64,000 nucleotides of DNA from Acidiphilium sp. PA (GTDB lineage Bacteria; Pseudomonadota; Alphaproteobacteria; Acetobacterales; Acetobacteraceae), in the NCBI RefSeq assembly GCF_026191915.1, contig NZ_JAIMBY010000003.1, positions 206,014 to 270,013 of the forward strand. The letters run 5' to 3'. The notes below the pieces were generated by a model. It was not told the origin of the DNA. It saw only the letters and a list, made by a program, of their open reading frames with translations, and made no database searches. The translations under genes were made by a program, and so were the position numbers. Below, piece after piece: positions 27,487-36,998 of this stretch; the first letter of the stretch is position 1; every line of letters starts with the position of its first letter.

Positions 27487-29163
27487 TCACGACCCTGCAG
27501 CTTCATGTTTCAGATGCGTTTCGATCTTCGCAGCCTCCGCCTTGTCCGGGTGGAGCGCCAGTGCGCGCGCCCATTGGTTGCGGGCCGCGAGCCGATCGCC
27601 GGCGGCGGCGAAAATATCGGCCAGATGTGCATTGACCTCGGCATCGTCCGGTGCGGCCTGCACCGCGCGGATCTGTACCTTCATCGCCTCGGCGATCTTG
27701 CCGCGCCGCAGCAGCACATAGCCCAGGCTGTCGATGATCGCGCCCTCGTTCGGATCGACCTGCAACGCCTGCTCGATCATGCTCTGTGCCTGCGCCAGAT
27801 GCACCCCGTGCAGGGCATCGGAATAACCCAGATAGTTCAGCACGAAGGGCTGGCCCGGTTGCAGGGCGAGCGCGCGGTGCAGATCGGCCTCGGCGGCAGG
27901 CCAGTCCTTCAGCTTATCCTCCGCGATCGCCCGGCCGTAATACAGCGCCCAGGCATTGCCCGGCGGGTTCGGCGCCAGCCGTGCCAGCGCGCGGGAATAT
28001 AGAATGCGCGCGGCGTGAAAATGGCCGACGTCGCGCTCGATATCGGCGGCCAGGGCCAGCGGTGCCGTATTGTGGGGATGCGCCTTTGCCAGTGCGGTCA
28101 GGGCTGGCAGCAGTGGTGTGCCCTGGCCCAGCCCATCGAGGATCTGGCCGCGCTGCATCACCGCTGGACCGTAGAGCGGATCATTCGGGCCGATTTTTGC
28201 CAGATCGGCGGCGGCTTTTTCAGGTTGCTTCAGCGCAACGTCGAGGTCGGCCCGTACCAGCCGCGCGGCCGTCAGATCAGGCCGCAGGATGAGTGCGAAT
28301 CCGAGCAGAATCTGGCGCAGCAGCACCTGTTGGGGTTGATTGATTGATCCTGCCAGCGTCAGATAGGCTTCAGCCACCCCGTCCTTGGCTGATCTGATCA
28401 TCGGCGTCGCCGCATCTTGCTCGAGCGCACGCAGCGCCAGTGAAAGATCGGGATGGCTGGCAACCATGCGCACGAGCAGGGCATCGGCACGGCCGCGGTG
28501 GCCCTGGCGTGCCTGAAAACTCGCAATCGCCTCGGCAAGGCGAAGATTGGGCGCCTCGAACGCCTGCTCCGCCTTTGCATAGAACGGTGCAGCCTGCACT
28601 TCCCGCCCGGCCAGATCGGCGATCAGTCCGGCGTTCAGCGCGTAGACCGGCCCGAACGGCGGCGTGGTGTCCAGCCCCTGCAGAAGTTCGATCGCGCGAT
28701 CCGTCTCGCCAGCGCCGGCTTCGGCCCAGGCGACCAGCAGGGGGCGGATCAGGCCGGTCACGCCATCCGGCGTCATCGTCGCAAATATGGCCGCCGCCTT
28801 GGCATCGTCCCCGGCCTGCATCATCGCGTTACCGCGCACCATGATCGCGAGTGGATCGGTGCCGAGTTTCGCGGCGAGCGCCGGCGCATCGGGGCTGCCG
28901 GCGAGCAGGGCGGTTACGAACCCTTGGCGCAACAGGGCCTGATTGTGGGGATCAAGCGCGATTGCCCGGGCGAACAGGCTTGCCGCCGCCGCTTCGTGCC
29001 CGGTGCCGGCGGCGTAGCTGCCGGCCATGAAGGCGCCGTAGAGGGACATTGTCCCTGACCCGGCGGGGGCGGATGCGGATCCGGCGACGCCGCCGGCGCA
29101 TGACGACAGGAACAGAACCAACGAACAGGCCGCGCGCCGCAGCGCTTTCGATGCTGGGATCAT
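27487..29163 (-). CDS. TPR-repeat lipoprotein
   Basis: A 558-residue protein built of tetratricopeptide-like helical pairs, best seen near the C-terminus (YYGRAIAEDKLKDWPAAEAD, LGYVLLRRGKIAEAMKVQIR, LADIFAAAGDRLAARNQWAR). The N-terminus is a lipoprotein signal with Cys22 (LVLFLSSCAGG), so it should be anchored in the outer or inner membrane and face the periplasm. It is the familiar TPR neighbour of ispE in many alphaproteobacteria; its partner is unknown. It starts 177 bp from the divergent apaG. Confidence 0.88.
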   Translation of the reverse strand: MIPASKALRRAACSLVLFLSSCAGGVAGSASAPAGSGTMSLYGAFMAGSYAAGTGHEAAAASLFARAIALDPHNQALLRQGFVTALLAGSPDAPALAAKLGTDPLAIMVRGNAMMQAGDDAKAAAIFATMTPDGVTGLIRPLLVAWAEAGAGETDRAIELLQGLDTTPPFGPVYALNAGLIADLAGREVQAAPFYAKAEQAFEAPNLRLAEAIASFQARQGHRGRADALLVRMVASHPDLSLALRALEQDAATPMIRSAKDGVAEAYLTLAGSINQPQQVLLRQILLGFALILRPDLTAARLVRADLDVALKQPEKAAADLAKIGPNDPLYGPAVMQRGQILDGLGQGTPLLPALTALAKAHPHNTAPLALAADIERDVGHFHAARILYSRALARLAPNPPGNAWALYYGRAIAEDKLKDWPAAEADLHRALALQPGQPFVLNYLGYSDALHGVHLAQAQSMIEQALQVDPNEGAIIDSLGYVLLRRGKIAEAMKVQIRAVQAAPDDAEVNAHLADIFAAAGDRLAARNQWARALALHPDKAEAAKIETHLKHEAAGS

Positions 29164-29339
29164 CGTGGTTTCCTAACCCGGATCACCGTGCCGGTCACGC
29201 CCCCTCAGGCACGCAACCAACAGCAAGCGGCTTGTTTCCAACGCGCTGCGGGATTACAGCAAGTGACCCCGCACCGATCGCCATCGGATGCGGTACCCCT
29301 CCGGAGCTTGCGCTTTCGAGGACTATGAGGATAACGACG

Positions 29340-29768
29340 ATGGCACCGATCCGTCCGCAAACCGCTAATAACCTCTACCAACGTGAAACATCGGGCATTC
29401 GCGTGTCGGTGCGGGTGATTTTCCTTGAAGATCAATCCCGGCCGGAGGAGCGGCATTTCGTTTGGGCCTATCAGGTCAAGATCGAGAACATTGGCATCGT
29501 CACCATGAAATTGCTGCGCCGGACCTGGATGATCACCGATGCCAATGGTCATATCCAGCAGGTTCACGGCCCGGGCGTCGTGGGTGAGCAACCCGTACTC
29601 GATCCGGGCGAGACGTTCGAATACACCTCGGGCACACCGCTCGAGACGCCCAGCGGGTTCATGACCGGGCTGTTCCATATGGTCGCGGTGGATAGCGGTG
29701 AACCATTCGACATCGCGATCCCGGCGTTCAGCCTCGACAGTCCGCACGCCGACCAGCGGCTGCACTGA
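29340..29768 (+). CDS. apaG: Co2+/Mg2+ efflux protein ApaG
   Basis: ApaG is a small fibronectin-III-like beta-sandwich protein linked to metal and pyrophosphate phenotypes; its molecular role is unclear. The 142-residue product shows the family core: IRVSVRVIFLEDQS, FVWAYQVKIENIG, LLRRTWMITDANG, VHGPGVVGEQPVLDPGE and the final GLFHMVAVDSGEPFDIAIP. I start at ATG 29340 (MAPIRPQTANN), with GAGG about 10 nt upstream; the longer open frame is antisense to the TPR gene. Confidence 0.93.
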   Translation: MAPIRPQTANNLYQRETSGIRVSVRVIFLEDQSRPEERHFVWAYQVKIENIGIVTMKLLRRTWMITDANGHIQQVHGPGVVGEQPVLDPGETFEYTSGTPLETPSGFMTGLFHMVAVDSGEPFDIAIPAFSLDSPHADQRLH

Positions 29769-29885
29769 TGATCGGCCCACAAATCATGGCAACCTCATCG
29801 GGTTGCGGGGTCGCAAGTGCCGACCATATGCCGTGTGGAGCGGGCTGTTGAATACATCTCGCATGTCAATGATGGGAGACTGCCT

Positions 29886-30524
29886 GTGGATATTCATACC
29901 CCGCTCGATCACTTGGATAACGCGGGACACCCCGATCGTCCGAGTCGCGCCGAAGCCGAGGCCGCGATCCGTACGCTGATCCAATGGGCCGGTGACGACC
30001 CGGCGCGCGAGGGGCTGCTCGACACGCCGGCGCGGGTTGCCCGGTCCTATGAGGATTTCTTTCGTGGCTATGCCGAGGACCCCGAAGCAATCCTGACCCG
30101 TACCTTCGAGGAAATCGAAGGCTATGACGAGATGGTGATTTTGCGCGACATTCGCCTGGAATCCCATTGCGAGCATCACATGGTGCCGATCATCGGCGTT
30201 GCGCATGTCGCCTACCTGCCGAACCGCCGGGTGGTCGGCATCAGCAAGCTCGCCCGCGTGGTCGATGCCTATGCCAAGCGCCTGCAGATCCAGGAAAAAC
30301 TCACTGCCCAGATCGCCAACACGATCAACGAGGTCCTGCAACCCCGCGGCGTCGCCGTAGTGATCGAGGCTGGCCACGAATGCATGTCCACCCGCGGCGT
30401 CCATAAAACCGGTGTCGCCATGGTCACCAGCCGCATGCTCGGCGCGTTCCGCGATGATCCCTCGACGCGGCGGGAGTTTTTGTCGATGATTCAGGGGCGG
30501 CGGTGTACGGGGTTTGAGAGTTAA
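29886..30524 (+). CDS. folE: GTP cyclohydrolase I FolE
   Basis: FolE converts GTP to dihydroneopterin triphosphate, the first step of folate synthesis. Zinc ligands are visible as Cys/His in [10 protein letters not shown] and Cys in [23 protein letters not shown] and [13 protein letters not shown] are family signatures. I choose GTG 29886 ([11 protein letters not shown]), with GGGAG 7 nt upstream, giving 212 residues. The open frame begins at GTG 29817, but those residues are not family-like. A palindromic repeat element follows 7 bp after the stop and faces the convergent pyruvate carboxylase. Confidence 0.94.
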   Translation: MDIHTPLDHLDNAGHPDRPSRAEAEAAIRTLIQWAGDDPAREGLLDTPARVARSYEDFFRGYAEDPEAILTRTFEEIEGYDEMVILRDIRLESHCEHHMVPIIGVAHVAYLPNRRVVGISKLARVVDAYAKRLQIQEKLTAQIANTINEVLQPRGVAVVIEAGHECMSTRGVHKTGVAMVTSRMLGAFRDDPSTRREFLSMIQGRRCTGFES

Positions 30525-30531
30525 GCGAGTA

Positions 30532-30647
30532 CTTCTTTTTTTCAAAAAAAAGAAGCAAAAAAACTTCTATTCCCTGGGTCCCCGGCGTTTACGCGCCGAC
30601 GACCCAAATTAAGAAAAGTTTTTTGCTACTTTTTTTCAAAAAAGTAG
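30532..30647. repeat. Palindromic intergenic repeat, copy 1 (full)
   Basis: Full copy of the CTTC repeat family, 116 bp, between convergent folE and pyc. Outer hairpins are CTTCT...AGAAG (30532-30555) and CTACT...AGTAG (30626-30647). The second carries a compensated T-to-A/A-to-T pair relative to other copies. The centre is a clean nested stem (GGGTC-CGGCG-loop-CGCCG-GACCC) bounded by an A-run on the left and a T-run on the right, the form of a bidirectional intrinsic terminator. Orientation matches copy 4. Confidence 0.85.
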
Positions 30648-30664
30648 CGCTTCCTTCCCTTCCC

Positions 30665-33600
30665 TTACGCCATTTCCACCAACAAATCCTTAGCCTCCAC
30701 CGCCTCACCCGGCTTCACATGCAGCGCCCTGACGCTGCCATCGCGCGGTGCGGCGATGCGGGTCTGCATTTTCATTGCCTCGATCGCGACCAGTGCGTCG
30801 CCCTGGCTGACGGACTGCCCCTCGCGCACCATGATGCTGGCGACGGTGCCCGGCATCGGCGCGCCGATCTCGCCGTCCTTACCGTCATCGGCCTTGCGCC
30901 TTGCAGCGCGGGTCGGCTTCACCGCGCGGTTCGGCACCACAACGACACGCGGCTGGCCGTTGAGTTCGAAAAACACCCGGACATTGCCGTCCTCATCGGT
31001 CTCACTCATCGTCTGCAGGCGCAGGATCAGCGTCTTGCCCGCCTCCATCTCGATGGCGATTTCATCGCCGGGCTGCATGCCGTAAAAATATACCGGCGTT
31101 GGCAGCACGCCGACCGGTCCATAGGTCCGCCGCGCCGCGCAATAGCCCGTGTAGACCTGTGGATACATCACATAGGCCGCCAGACCATCGTCATCGACCG
31201 GCCCGGCGCATTGTTCGGTCGCAGTGGCGCGCAATGCCTCGAGATCGGCCATCGGCAGCAGCGACCCTGGCCGCACGATGTAGGGTTCCTCGTCACGCAG
31301 TGCCTTGGCCTGCAACAGCCCGGGCCACCCGCCCGGCGGCTGGCCCAGATCGCCGCGCAGCATCTCGACTGCGGAGGCCGGAAACGCGATCTCCTTGGCG
31401 GGGTCGAGCACATCGCCGACTGTCAACCCCTGGCTGACCATCATCAGCGCCATGTCGCCCACCACTTTCGACGAGGGCGTGACTTTCACGATATCGCCGA
31501 ACATCATGTTCACGTCGCGATAGGTGCGCGAGATTTCGTGCCAGCGCTCGGCCAGGCCCAGCGAGCCGGCCTGCTCGCGCAGATTGGTGAACTGCCCGCC
31601 CGGCATTTCATGCAGATACACTTCGGACGCACCCGATTGCAGGTCGCTCTCGAACGCTGCGTACTGCGCCCGCACGGCCTCCCAATAAAAACTCAGATCG
31701 CGGATGACATCGGGATCGAGCCCTGTATCGCGATAGGTATGCCGCCATGCCTCGACCAGCGAACCCAGACAGGGCTGTGAGGTCAGGCCGGACATCGGGT
31801 CCATTGCCGCATCCACCGCATCCACCCCAGCCTCGACCGCGGCGAGCACGGTGGCGCCCGAAATGCCGGATGTATCATGCGTATGCAGGTGGATCGGCAG
31901 CCCGACCGCGTCCTTCAATGCCCGCACAAGCACGCCCGCGGCCGAGGGTTTCAGCACGCCGGCCATGTCCTTGATCGCGAGGATATGGCAGCCGGCCGCC
32001 TCAAGCTGTTTTGCCAGATCGACGTAATAGTTCAGCGAATATTTCGAGCGCGTCGGGTCGAGGATATCGCCGGTGTAACAAATTGCCCCCTCGGCGAGCT
32101 TGCCGGTTTCGAGTACCGCATCAATCGCGACGCGCATGTTCTCGACCCAGTTGAGACAGTCGAAAATCCGGAACAGATCGATCCCGTTCGCCGCGGCGCG
32201 CTGGACGAAGAACCGCACGATATTGTCGGGGTAATTGGTGTACCCGACGCCATTGGCACCGCGCAGCAGCATCTGCAGCAATATGTTGGGCGCGGCTGCG
32301 CGGATCGCGGCCAGCCGCTCCCACGGGCTTTCGGTCAGGAACCGCATCGCGACATCGAACGTTGCCCCACCCCAGCATTCCAGCGAGAACAGCCCGGGCA
32401 GCCCGACCGCGTAGGCGGGGGCCGCGGCAATGATGTCGTAACTGCGCATCCGGGTCGCCAGCAGTGATTGATGGGCGTCGCGCATCGTCGTGTCGGTGAT
32501 CAGCACGCGCGATTGCTGGCGCATCCAGGCGGCAAACCCCACCGGTCCCAGCTGATCGAGCAATTGTTTCGTGCCATCCGCCGGTTTGCCGGCGATGCGC
32601 GGCGCATCGGGCGTGCGGGCCGAGGCCAGCGGCTTGCGCTTGCCTTTGACATCGGGATGGCCGTTCACCGTCACATCCGCGACATAACGCAGCAGTCGCG
32701 TCGCCCGGTCGCGGCGCTTCGGCAAAGTGAACAGCTCCGGCGTGGTATCGATGAACCGTGTGGTGTAATCGCCCGCCTGGAACGCTGGATGCGTCAGCAG
32801 GGCCTCGAGGAACGGCAGGTTGGTGGTGACGCCACGGATGCGGTATTCGCGGAGCGCGCGCAGCATCCGCGCCGTCGCCTCGCCCGGCGAGGGGGCCCAG
32901 GCGGTCACTTTTTCCAGCAGCGCATCGTAGAACCGCGTTACCACTGCGCCCGAATAGGCGGTGCCGCCATCGAGGCGGATGCCGAAGCCGAACGCGCCAC
33001 GATAGGCCGAAATCCTGCCGTAATCGGGGATGAAATTATTCTCGGGATTCTCGGTGGTGATCCGGCATTGCAGGGCGTGGCCATCGAGCACGATGTCGGC
33101 CTGCGGCGGCACGCCGGTTTCGCCGACATCGCCGATATGGCCACCTTCGGCCACCTTGATCTGGGCTTTGACGATGTCGATGCCGGTGACCATTTCGGTG
33201 ACCGTGTGCTCGACCTGAATCCGGGGGTTGACCTCGATGAAGTAGAATTTGTTGGTATCGCGATCGAGCAGGAACTCGACCGTTCCGGCATTGCGATAAT
33301 CGGTCGCCCGGCCGATCGCGAGCGCAGCCTCGCACAGCGCAGCCCGCGTCGCAGCATCAAGATACGGCGCCGGCGCGCGTTCCACAACTTTTTGATGGCG
33401 CCGCTGGATGGTGCAGTCACGCTCGAACAGATGCACCAGATTGCCATGCGCATCGCCGAGCAACTGCACCTCGACATGCCGCGCGCGCTGGACGAGTTTC
33501 TCGATATAGACTTCATCATTGCCGAACGCCGCGTTCGCCTCGCGCCGCGCGGTGTTCAGCTCATCGATCAGCGTGGCCGCCGCCGCAATCGGCCGCATGC

Positions 33601-34108
33601 CGCGCCCGCCGCCGCCCCAGGAGGCTTTGAGCATGACCGGGTAACCGATCTCGGCCGCGATCGCATGGGTCGCCGTATCGTCATCGCTCAACGGCGGACT
33701 CGCGGGCATCACCGGCACGCCGACCGAAACGGCCAGGTTGCGCGCAGCGACCTTGTTGCCCAGCGTCCGCATGGTCGCGGGCAGCGGGCCGATGAAGACG
33801 ATGCCCGCATCCGCACAGGCCTCCGCGAAGTCGGGATTTTCCGACAGGAACCCATAACCCGGATGGATCGCATCCACCCGCGCCTCGACCGCAACGCGCA
33901 AAACTTCCTCGATCGATAAATATGCCTCGATCGGGCCCATCCCTTTGCCGATCAGATAAGCCTCGTCGGCCTTGAAGCGATGAAGTGACAGTTTATCCTG
34001 CTCGGCGTAGACGCCGATTGTCCGAATCCCCAATTCGGCTGCCGCCCGGAATACGCGAATGGCGATTTCGGACCGATTCGCCACCAACAGCCGACTGAAT
34101 TTTTTCAA
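30665..34108 (-). CDS. pyc: Pyruvate carboxylase
   Basis: Pyruvate carboxylase makes oxaloacetate from pyruvate and bicarbonate with ATP, the main anaplerotic route. The 1,147-residue protein has the full single-chain order. First is the biotin carboxylase domain (VANRSEIAIRVFRAA; ATP loop KASWGGGGRGMR; FIEVNPRIQVEH). Next is the carboxyltransferase barrel (TTMRDAHQSLLATRMR; LHTHDTSGISGA). Last is the C-terminal biotinyl domain (VAIEAMKMQTRI; modified Lys in AMKM). It ends facing folE across repeat copy 1. All domains look intact. Confidence 0.97.
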   Translation of the reverse strand: MKKFSRLLVANRSEIAIRVFRAAAELGIRTIGVYAEQDKLSLHRFKADEAYLIGKGMGPIEAYLSIEEVLRVAVEARVDAIHPGYGFLSENPDFAEACADAGIVFIGPLPATMRTLGNKVAARNLAVSVGVPVMPASPPLSDDDTATHAIAAEIGYPVMLKASWGGGGRGMRPIAAAATLIDELNTARREANAAFGNDEVYIEKLVQRARHVEVQLLGDAHGNLVHLFERDCTIQRRHQKVVERAPAPYLDAATRAALCEAALAIGRATDYRNAGTVEFLLDRDTNKFYFIEVNPRIQVEHTVTEMVTGIDIVKAQIKVAEGGHIGDVGETGVPPQADIVLDGHALQCRITTENPENNFIPDYGRISAYRGAFGFGIRLDGGTAYSGAVVTRFYDALLEKVTAWAPSPGEATARMLRALREYRIRGVTTNLPFLEALLTHPAFQAGDYTTRFIDTTPELFTLPKRRDRATRLLRYVADVTVNGHPDVKGKRKPLASARTPDAPRIAGKPADGTKQLLDQLGPVGFAAWMRQQSRVLITDTTMRDAHQSLLATRMRSYDIIAAAPAYAVGLPGLFSLECWGGATFDVAMRFLTESPWERLAAIRAAAPNILLQMLLRGANGVGYTNYPDNIVRFFVQRAAANGIDLFRIFDCLNWVENMRVAIDAVLETGKLAEGAICYTGDILDPTRSKYSLNYYVDLAKQLEAAGCHILAIKDMAGVLKPSAAGVLVRALKDAVGLPIHLHTHDTSGISGATVLAAVEAGVDAVDAAMDPMSGLTSQPCLGSLVEAWRHTYRDTGLDPDVIRDLSFYWEAVRAQYAAFESDLQSGASEVYLHEMPGGQFTNLREQAGSLGLAERWHEISRTYRDVNMMFGDIVKVTPSSKVVGDMALMMVSQGLTVGDVLDPAKEIAFPASAVEMLRGDLGQPPGGWPGLLQAKALRDEEPYIVRPGSLLPMADLEALRATATEQCAGPVDDDGLAAYVMYPQVYTGYCAARRTYGPVGVLPTPVYFYGMQPGDEIAIEMEAGKTLILRLQTMSETDEDGNVRVFFELNGQPRVVVVPNRAVKPTRAARRKADDGKDGEIGAPMPGTVASIMVREGQSVSQGDALVAIEAMKMQTRIAAPRDGSVRALHVKPGEAVEAKDLLVEMA

Positions 34109-34528
34109 GTTTCGCTCCGATCCGTTTTGGCTACGCGCCGAGCCGCTGGGGCAAGCTATGGTGACATAAACTTGCTGGCAAGCGAATTGTGCGGCGCGAC
34201 AAAACGCGGCCTATTGGATGCGCGGCATGGCTCCCTGGCCACCACCAAAGGCGGTGCGCGCGATCGGTACGGTTGGTGGCGTGGGCCTCGCCCTGCCATC
34301 GATCATCAGGGCGAGGGGCAGCGCGAGCGGCTTGGTGCTGCCGGGTGGTTACAGCGTATCCACGCTCCGACCTTGATGCGCGCCGGAGGATCGTGAGCCC
34401 GTGGCGTCTTCGGTGCGCATGCAAATGAGATCGGTCAGCGCGACGAACACGCTGCCGATGGCATGGTGGTTGGTCGCGCTATTGAAGCAGCGGAGGCCAG
34501 TCTTTTCAGTAGACGATAGACGTCGTTT
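34109..34528. other. 420-bp intergenic stretch without a supported gene
   Basis: This lies between pyc (start 34108) and the end of accC (34529), both leftward. Short open frames exist on both strands, but none has a ribosome site, a domain or a family-like sequence. On the minus strand at about 34378-34510 the frame containing FNSATNHHAIGSVFVALTD reads more like a protein than the rest and could be a decayed gene fragment; I cannot name it. The part next to pyc should hold the pyc promoter. Confidence 0.4.
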
Positions 34529-35875
34529 TTATGCCTTGTTCGCCGCGACGAACTGTTCCAGCCAGTGGATGCTATAGTCCCCACTCTGAAACTCCGCGTT
34601 CGCCAGAATCCGCAAATGCAACGGAATCGTAGTCTTGATTCCCGCGATTGCGAATTCTTCCAGTGCGCGGCGCATACGGGCGATCGCTTCGGGGCGGCTG
34701 CGGCCGTGAACGATCAGTTTGGCAACCAGGCTGTCGTAGTGCGAGGGCACGCGATAGCCGGCGTAGAGCGCCGAATCGAGCCTTACGCCAAGGCCGCCGG
34801 GCGCGTGGAACATGGTGACGGTGCCGGGCGACGGCGCGAAGGTTTCGGGATCTTCGGCGGTGATCCGGCATTCGATCGCGTGACCGGACACTGTCACGCC
34901 GGACTGGTCGTAGCCGAGCGGTTCGCCAAACGCGATGCGGATTTGTTCGCGCACCAGATCGACGCCGGTGACCATTTCCGTCACCGGATGCTCAACCTGC
35001 AGGCGGGTATTCATTTCGATGAAGGCGAACTGGCCGTCCTGATACAGGAATTCGAGCGTGCCGGCGTTGCGGTAGCCGAATTTTTCGAGCGCCTGGGTGG
35101 CAATGGCGCCGAGCGCGGTGCGCTCGGCGGCGGTGATGCCGGGTGAGCCGGCTTCTTCGAGCAATTTTTGATGGCGGCGCTGCAGCGAACAGTCACGCTC
35201 GCCGAAATGCAGGACCTTGCCATAATTATCGCCCAGCACCTGCAATTCGATATGGCGCGGCCGGTCGAGGTATTTTTCGATATACACCGAGTTGTTGCCA
35301 AACGCGGCGGCGGCCTCGGCGCGCGCGGTCGAAAACGCCTCGGCCACTTCATCGAGCGTATGCGCCACTTTCATACCGCGCCCACCGCCGCCGGCCGCCG
35401 CCTTGACCAGCACGGGGCAGCCGATCCGGCGGGCAACCTCGATCGCCGCCTCGACATCCGGCACTTCGCCGTCCGACCCGGGCACCAGCGGTACGCCAAG
35501 CTCGGCCATCGTGGTCTTGGCGGTTATCTTATCACCCATCATGCGGATGTGGGTGGGACTGGGTCCGATGAAGGTGAGACCGTGGGCTTCCACCATTTCG
35601 GCAAAATCGGCGTTTTCTGAAAGGAAGCCATACCCAGGGTGGATCGCCTCGGCGCCGGTGATCAGCGCGGCGGAGAGCAGGGCCGGCATATTGAGATAAG
35701 AATCGCGCGCGAGCGGCGGGCCGATGCACAGGCTTTCGTCGGCGAGGCGTACATGCATCGCATCGGCATCGGCGGTCGAGTGCACGGCCACTGTAGCGAT
35801 GCCCATTTCGCGGCAGGCACGCTGGACGCGGAGCGCGATTTCGCCGCGGTTGGCAATCAGGATTTTGCTGAACAT
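34529..35875 (-). CDS. accC: Acetyl-CoA carboxylase biotin carboxylase subunit AccC
   Basis: AccC carboxylates the biotin on AccB with ATP and bicarbonate, in the first step of fatty acid synthesis. The 448-residue protein starts [21 protein letters not shown], has the ATP-grasp loop [12 protein letters not shown] and catalytic stretches [20 protein letters not shown] and [16 protein letters not shown] start it at the ATG at 35873-35875; the longer frame is antisense or out of phase over accB. The start overlaps the accB stop by one base (TAATG). Confidence 0.97.
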   Translation of the reverse strand: MFSKILIANRGEIALRVQRACREMGIATVAVHSTADADAMHVRLADESLCIGPPLARDSYLNMPALLSAALITGAEAIHPGYGFLSENADFAEMVEAHGLTFIGPSPTHIRMMGDKITAKTTMAELGVPLVPGSDGEVPDVEAAIEVARRIGCPVLVKAAAGGGGRGMKVAHTLDEVAEAFSTARAEAAAAFGNNSVYIEKYLDRPRHIELQVLGDNYGKVLHFGERDCSLQRRHQKLLEEAGSPGITAAERTALGAIATQALEKFGYRNAGTLEFLYQDGQFAFIEMNTRLQVEHPVTEMVTGVDLVREQIRIAFGEPLGYDQSGVTVSGHAIECRITAEDPETFAPSPGTVTMFHAPGGLGVRLDSALYAGYRVPSHYDSLVAKLIVHGRSRPEAIARMRRALEEFAIAGIKTTIPLHLRILANAEFQSGDYSIHWLEQFVAANKA

Positions 35876-36330
35876 TACTCGATGATCACCAGCGGTTCGT
35901 CGTATTCGACCGGCTGGCCGCCGGTGACCAGAATTTGCTTCACGGTGCCGGCACGCGGCGCCTTGATCTGGTTGAAGGTTTTCATCGCCTCGATCAGCAG
36001 CAGCGTCTGACCGGCCTCGACACTGGCGCCAACCGTGATGAACGGGGCGGCACTCGGCTCGGGGGCAAGGTAAGCGACGCCGACCATCGGCGATTTCACC
36101 GCACCAGGGTGCACGCCCATATCCTGCGCCGCCGCGACCTGCGGTGCGGGTGCGGGGACAGGGGTCGTCGGCGCCGTCATCATCGGTTGCATCATCGCTG
36201 ATGGTTGGGCCACCGCGCGGGCGAGGCGCAGCCGCCGGTCGCCCTCTTCCAGTTCGATCTCGCCGAGACCGCTCTCGTTCAACAAGGCTGCCAACTGGCG
36301 CAGCGCTTCGGGGTCGAAGGATAAACTCAT
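35875..36330 (-). CDS. accB: Biotin carboxyl carrier protein AccB
   Basis: AccB carries the biotin between AccC and the carboxyltransferase AccAD. The 151-residue protein has a helical N-terminus, a Pro/Ala/Met-rich linker (about 43-70) and a C-terminal biotinyl domain. The modified lysine sits in [16 protein letters not shown], and the domain shows the thumb typical of acetyl-CoA carboxylase BCCP. Its start overlaps the aroQ end by 4 bp, and its end overlaps accC by 1 bp, giving an aroQ-accB-accC operon. Confidence 0.96.
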   Translation of the reverse strand: MSLSFDPEALRQLAALLNESGLGEIELEEGDRRLRLARAVAQPSAMMQPMMTAPTTPVPAPAPQVAAAQDMGVHPGAVKSPMVGVAYLAPEPSAAPFITVGASVEAGQTLLLIEAMKTFNQIKAPRAGTVKQILVTGGQPVEYDEPLVIIE

Positions 36331-36776
36331 GCTTCCTGCTCCACAATGTCGGCAATCGCCTGCAAGGCCAGCCGGTAGCCAGTGAACCCAAGCCCGCAGA
36401 TCACGCCGCGCGCTGCCATCGATATATAGGAATGGTGGCGAAATGCCTCGCGCGTGAAAATATTAGACAGATGAACCTCGATTATCGGCAGATCGACCGC
36501 GTGGAGCGCGTCCATCAGCGCGACCGAAGTATGCGAATAGCCCGCGGGATTGATAATGATGCCGGCGGCCCGGCCGCGGCATTCCTGGACCCAGGTAATC
36601 AACTCGCCCTCGCCGTTGGTCTGGCGGAAATCGATGGCAAGGCCCAACGGCTCGGCCGCCTCGGCACACACCGCCTCCAGATCGTCGAGCGTCTGGATGC
36701 CGTAGATTTCCGGCTCGCGTAGGCCGAGCAGATTGAGGTTAGGGCCGTTGAGCACGGCAATCAGGGGTTCCGCCAT
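36327..36776 (-). CDS. aroQ: Type II 3-dehydroquinate dehydratase AroQ
   Basis: AroQ dehydrates 3-dehydroquinate to 3-dehydroshikimate in aromatic amino acid synthesis. The 149-residue protein has the family start [19 protein letters not shown] with the catalytic tyrosine, [13 protein letters not shown], the [13 protein letters not shown] loop, [19 protein letters not shown], and the ending [15 protein letters not shown]. It heads aroQ-accB-accC, a common alphaproteobacterial arrangement. Confidence 0.96.
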   Translation of the reverse strand: MAEPLIAVLNGPNLNLLGLREPEIYGIQTLDDLEAVCAEAAEPLGLAIDFRQTNGEGELITWVQECRGRAAGIIINPAGYSHTSVALMDALHAVDLPIIEVHLSNIFTREAFRHHSYISMAARGVICGLGFTGYRLALQAIADIVEQEA

Positions 36777-36862
36777 CCGCCGCGCCTAGCACAAGGCGAT
36801 GGGTCGGCCAACTGTGCCGGGCTGGCGGACGAACAGGCAGGGGACAGCAGAGGAGGTCTCTT

Positions 36863-36978
36863 CTTCTTTGTGAACAAAAAAGAAGCAAAAAAACTTTCTT
36901 AATTCTGGCCCGTGCCCGCGACAACACCCGTACCCCAGATCAAATAAAGTTTTTTGCTTCTTTTTTTCAAAAAAGAAG
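36863..36978. repeat. Palindromic intergenic repeat, copy 2 (full)
   Basis: Full 116-bp member of the CTTC repeat family, between aroQ (start 36776) and epmB (end 36999), both leftward. The left hairpin (36863-36885) has a CTTCTTT/AAAGAAG stem, and the right one is CTTCT...AGAAG (36957-36978). The inner arms contain GGCCCGTGCC and CCCGTACCCCAGA, with the A-run and T-run on either side. Orientation matches copy 7. The tail GCGCTTCCTTCC after the right hairpin is shared with copy 1. Confidence 0.85.
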
Positions 36979-36998
36979 CGCTTCCTTCCTTACACCCC

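Noticed and set aside
29817..29885. GTG start for folE at 29817
   Set aside because: No ribosome site; GTG 29886 has GGGAG 7 nt upstream and gives the usual FolE length.
30623..33919. Forward frames of 385 and 483 codons opposite pyruvate carboxylase
   Set aside because: Antisense to a complete 1,147-residue enzyme; no domains and biased His/Gly/Arg composition.
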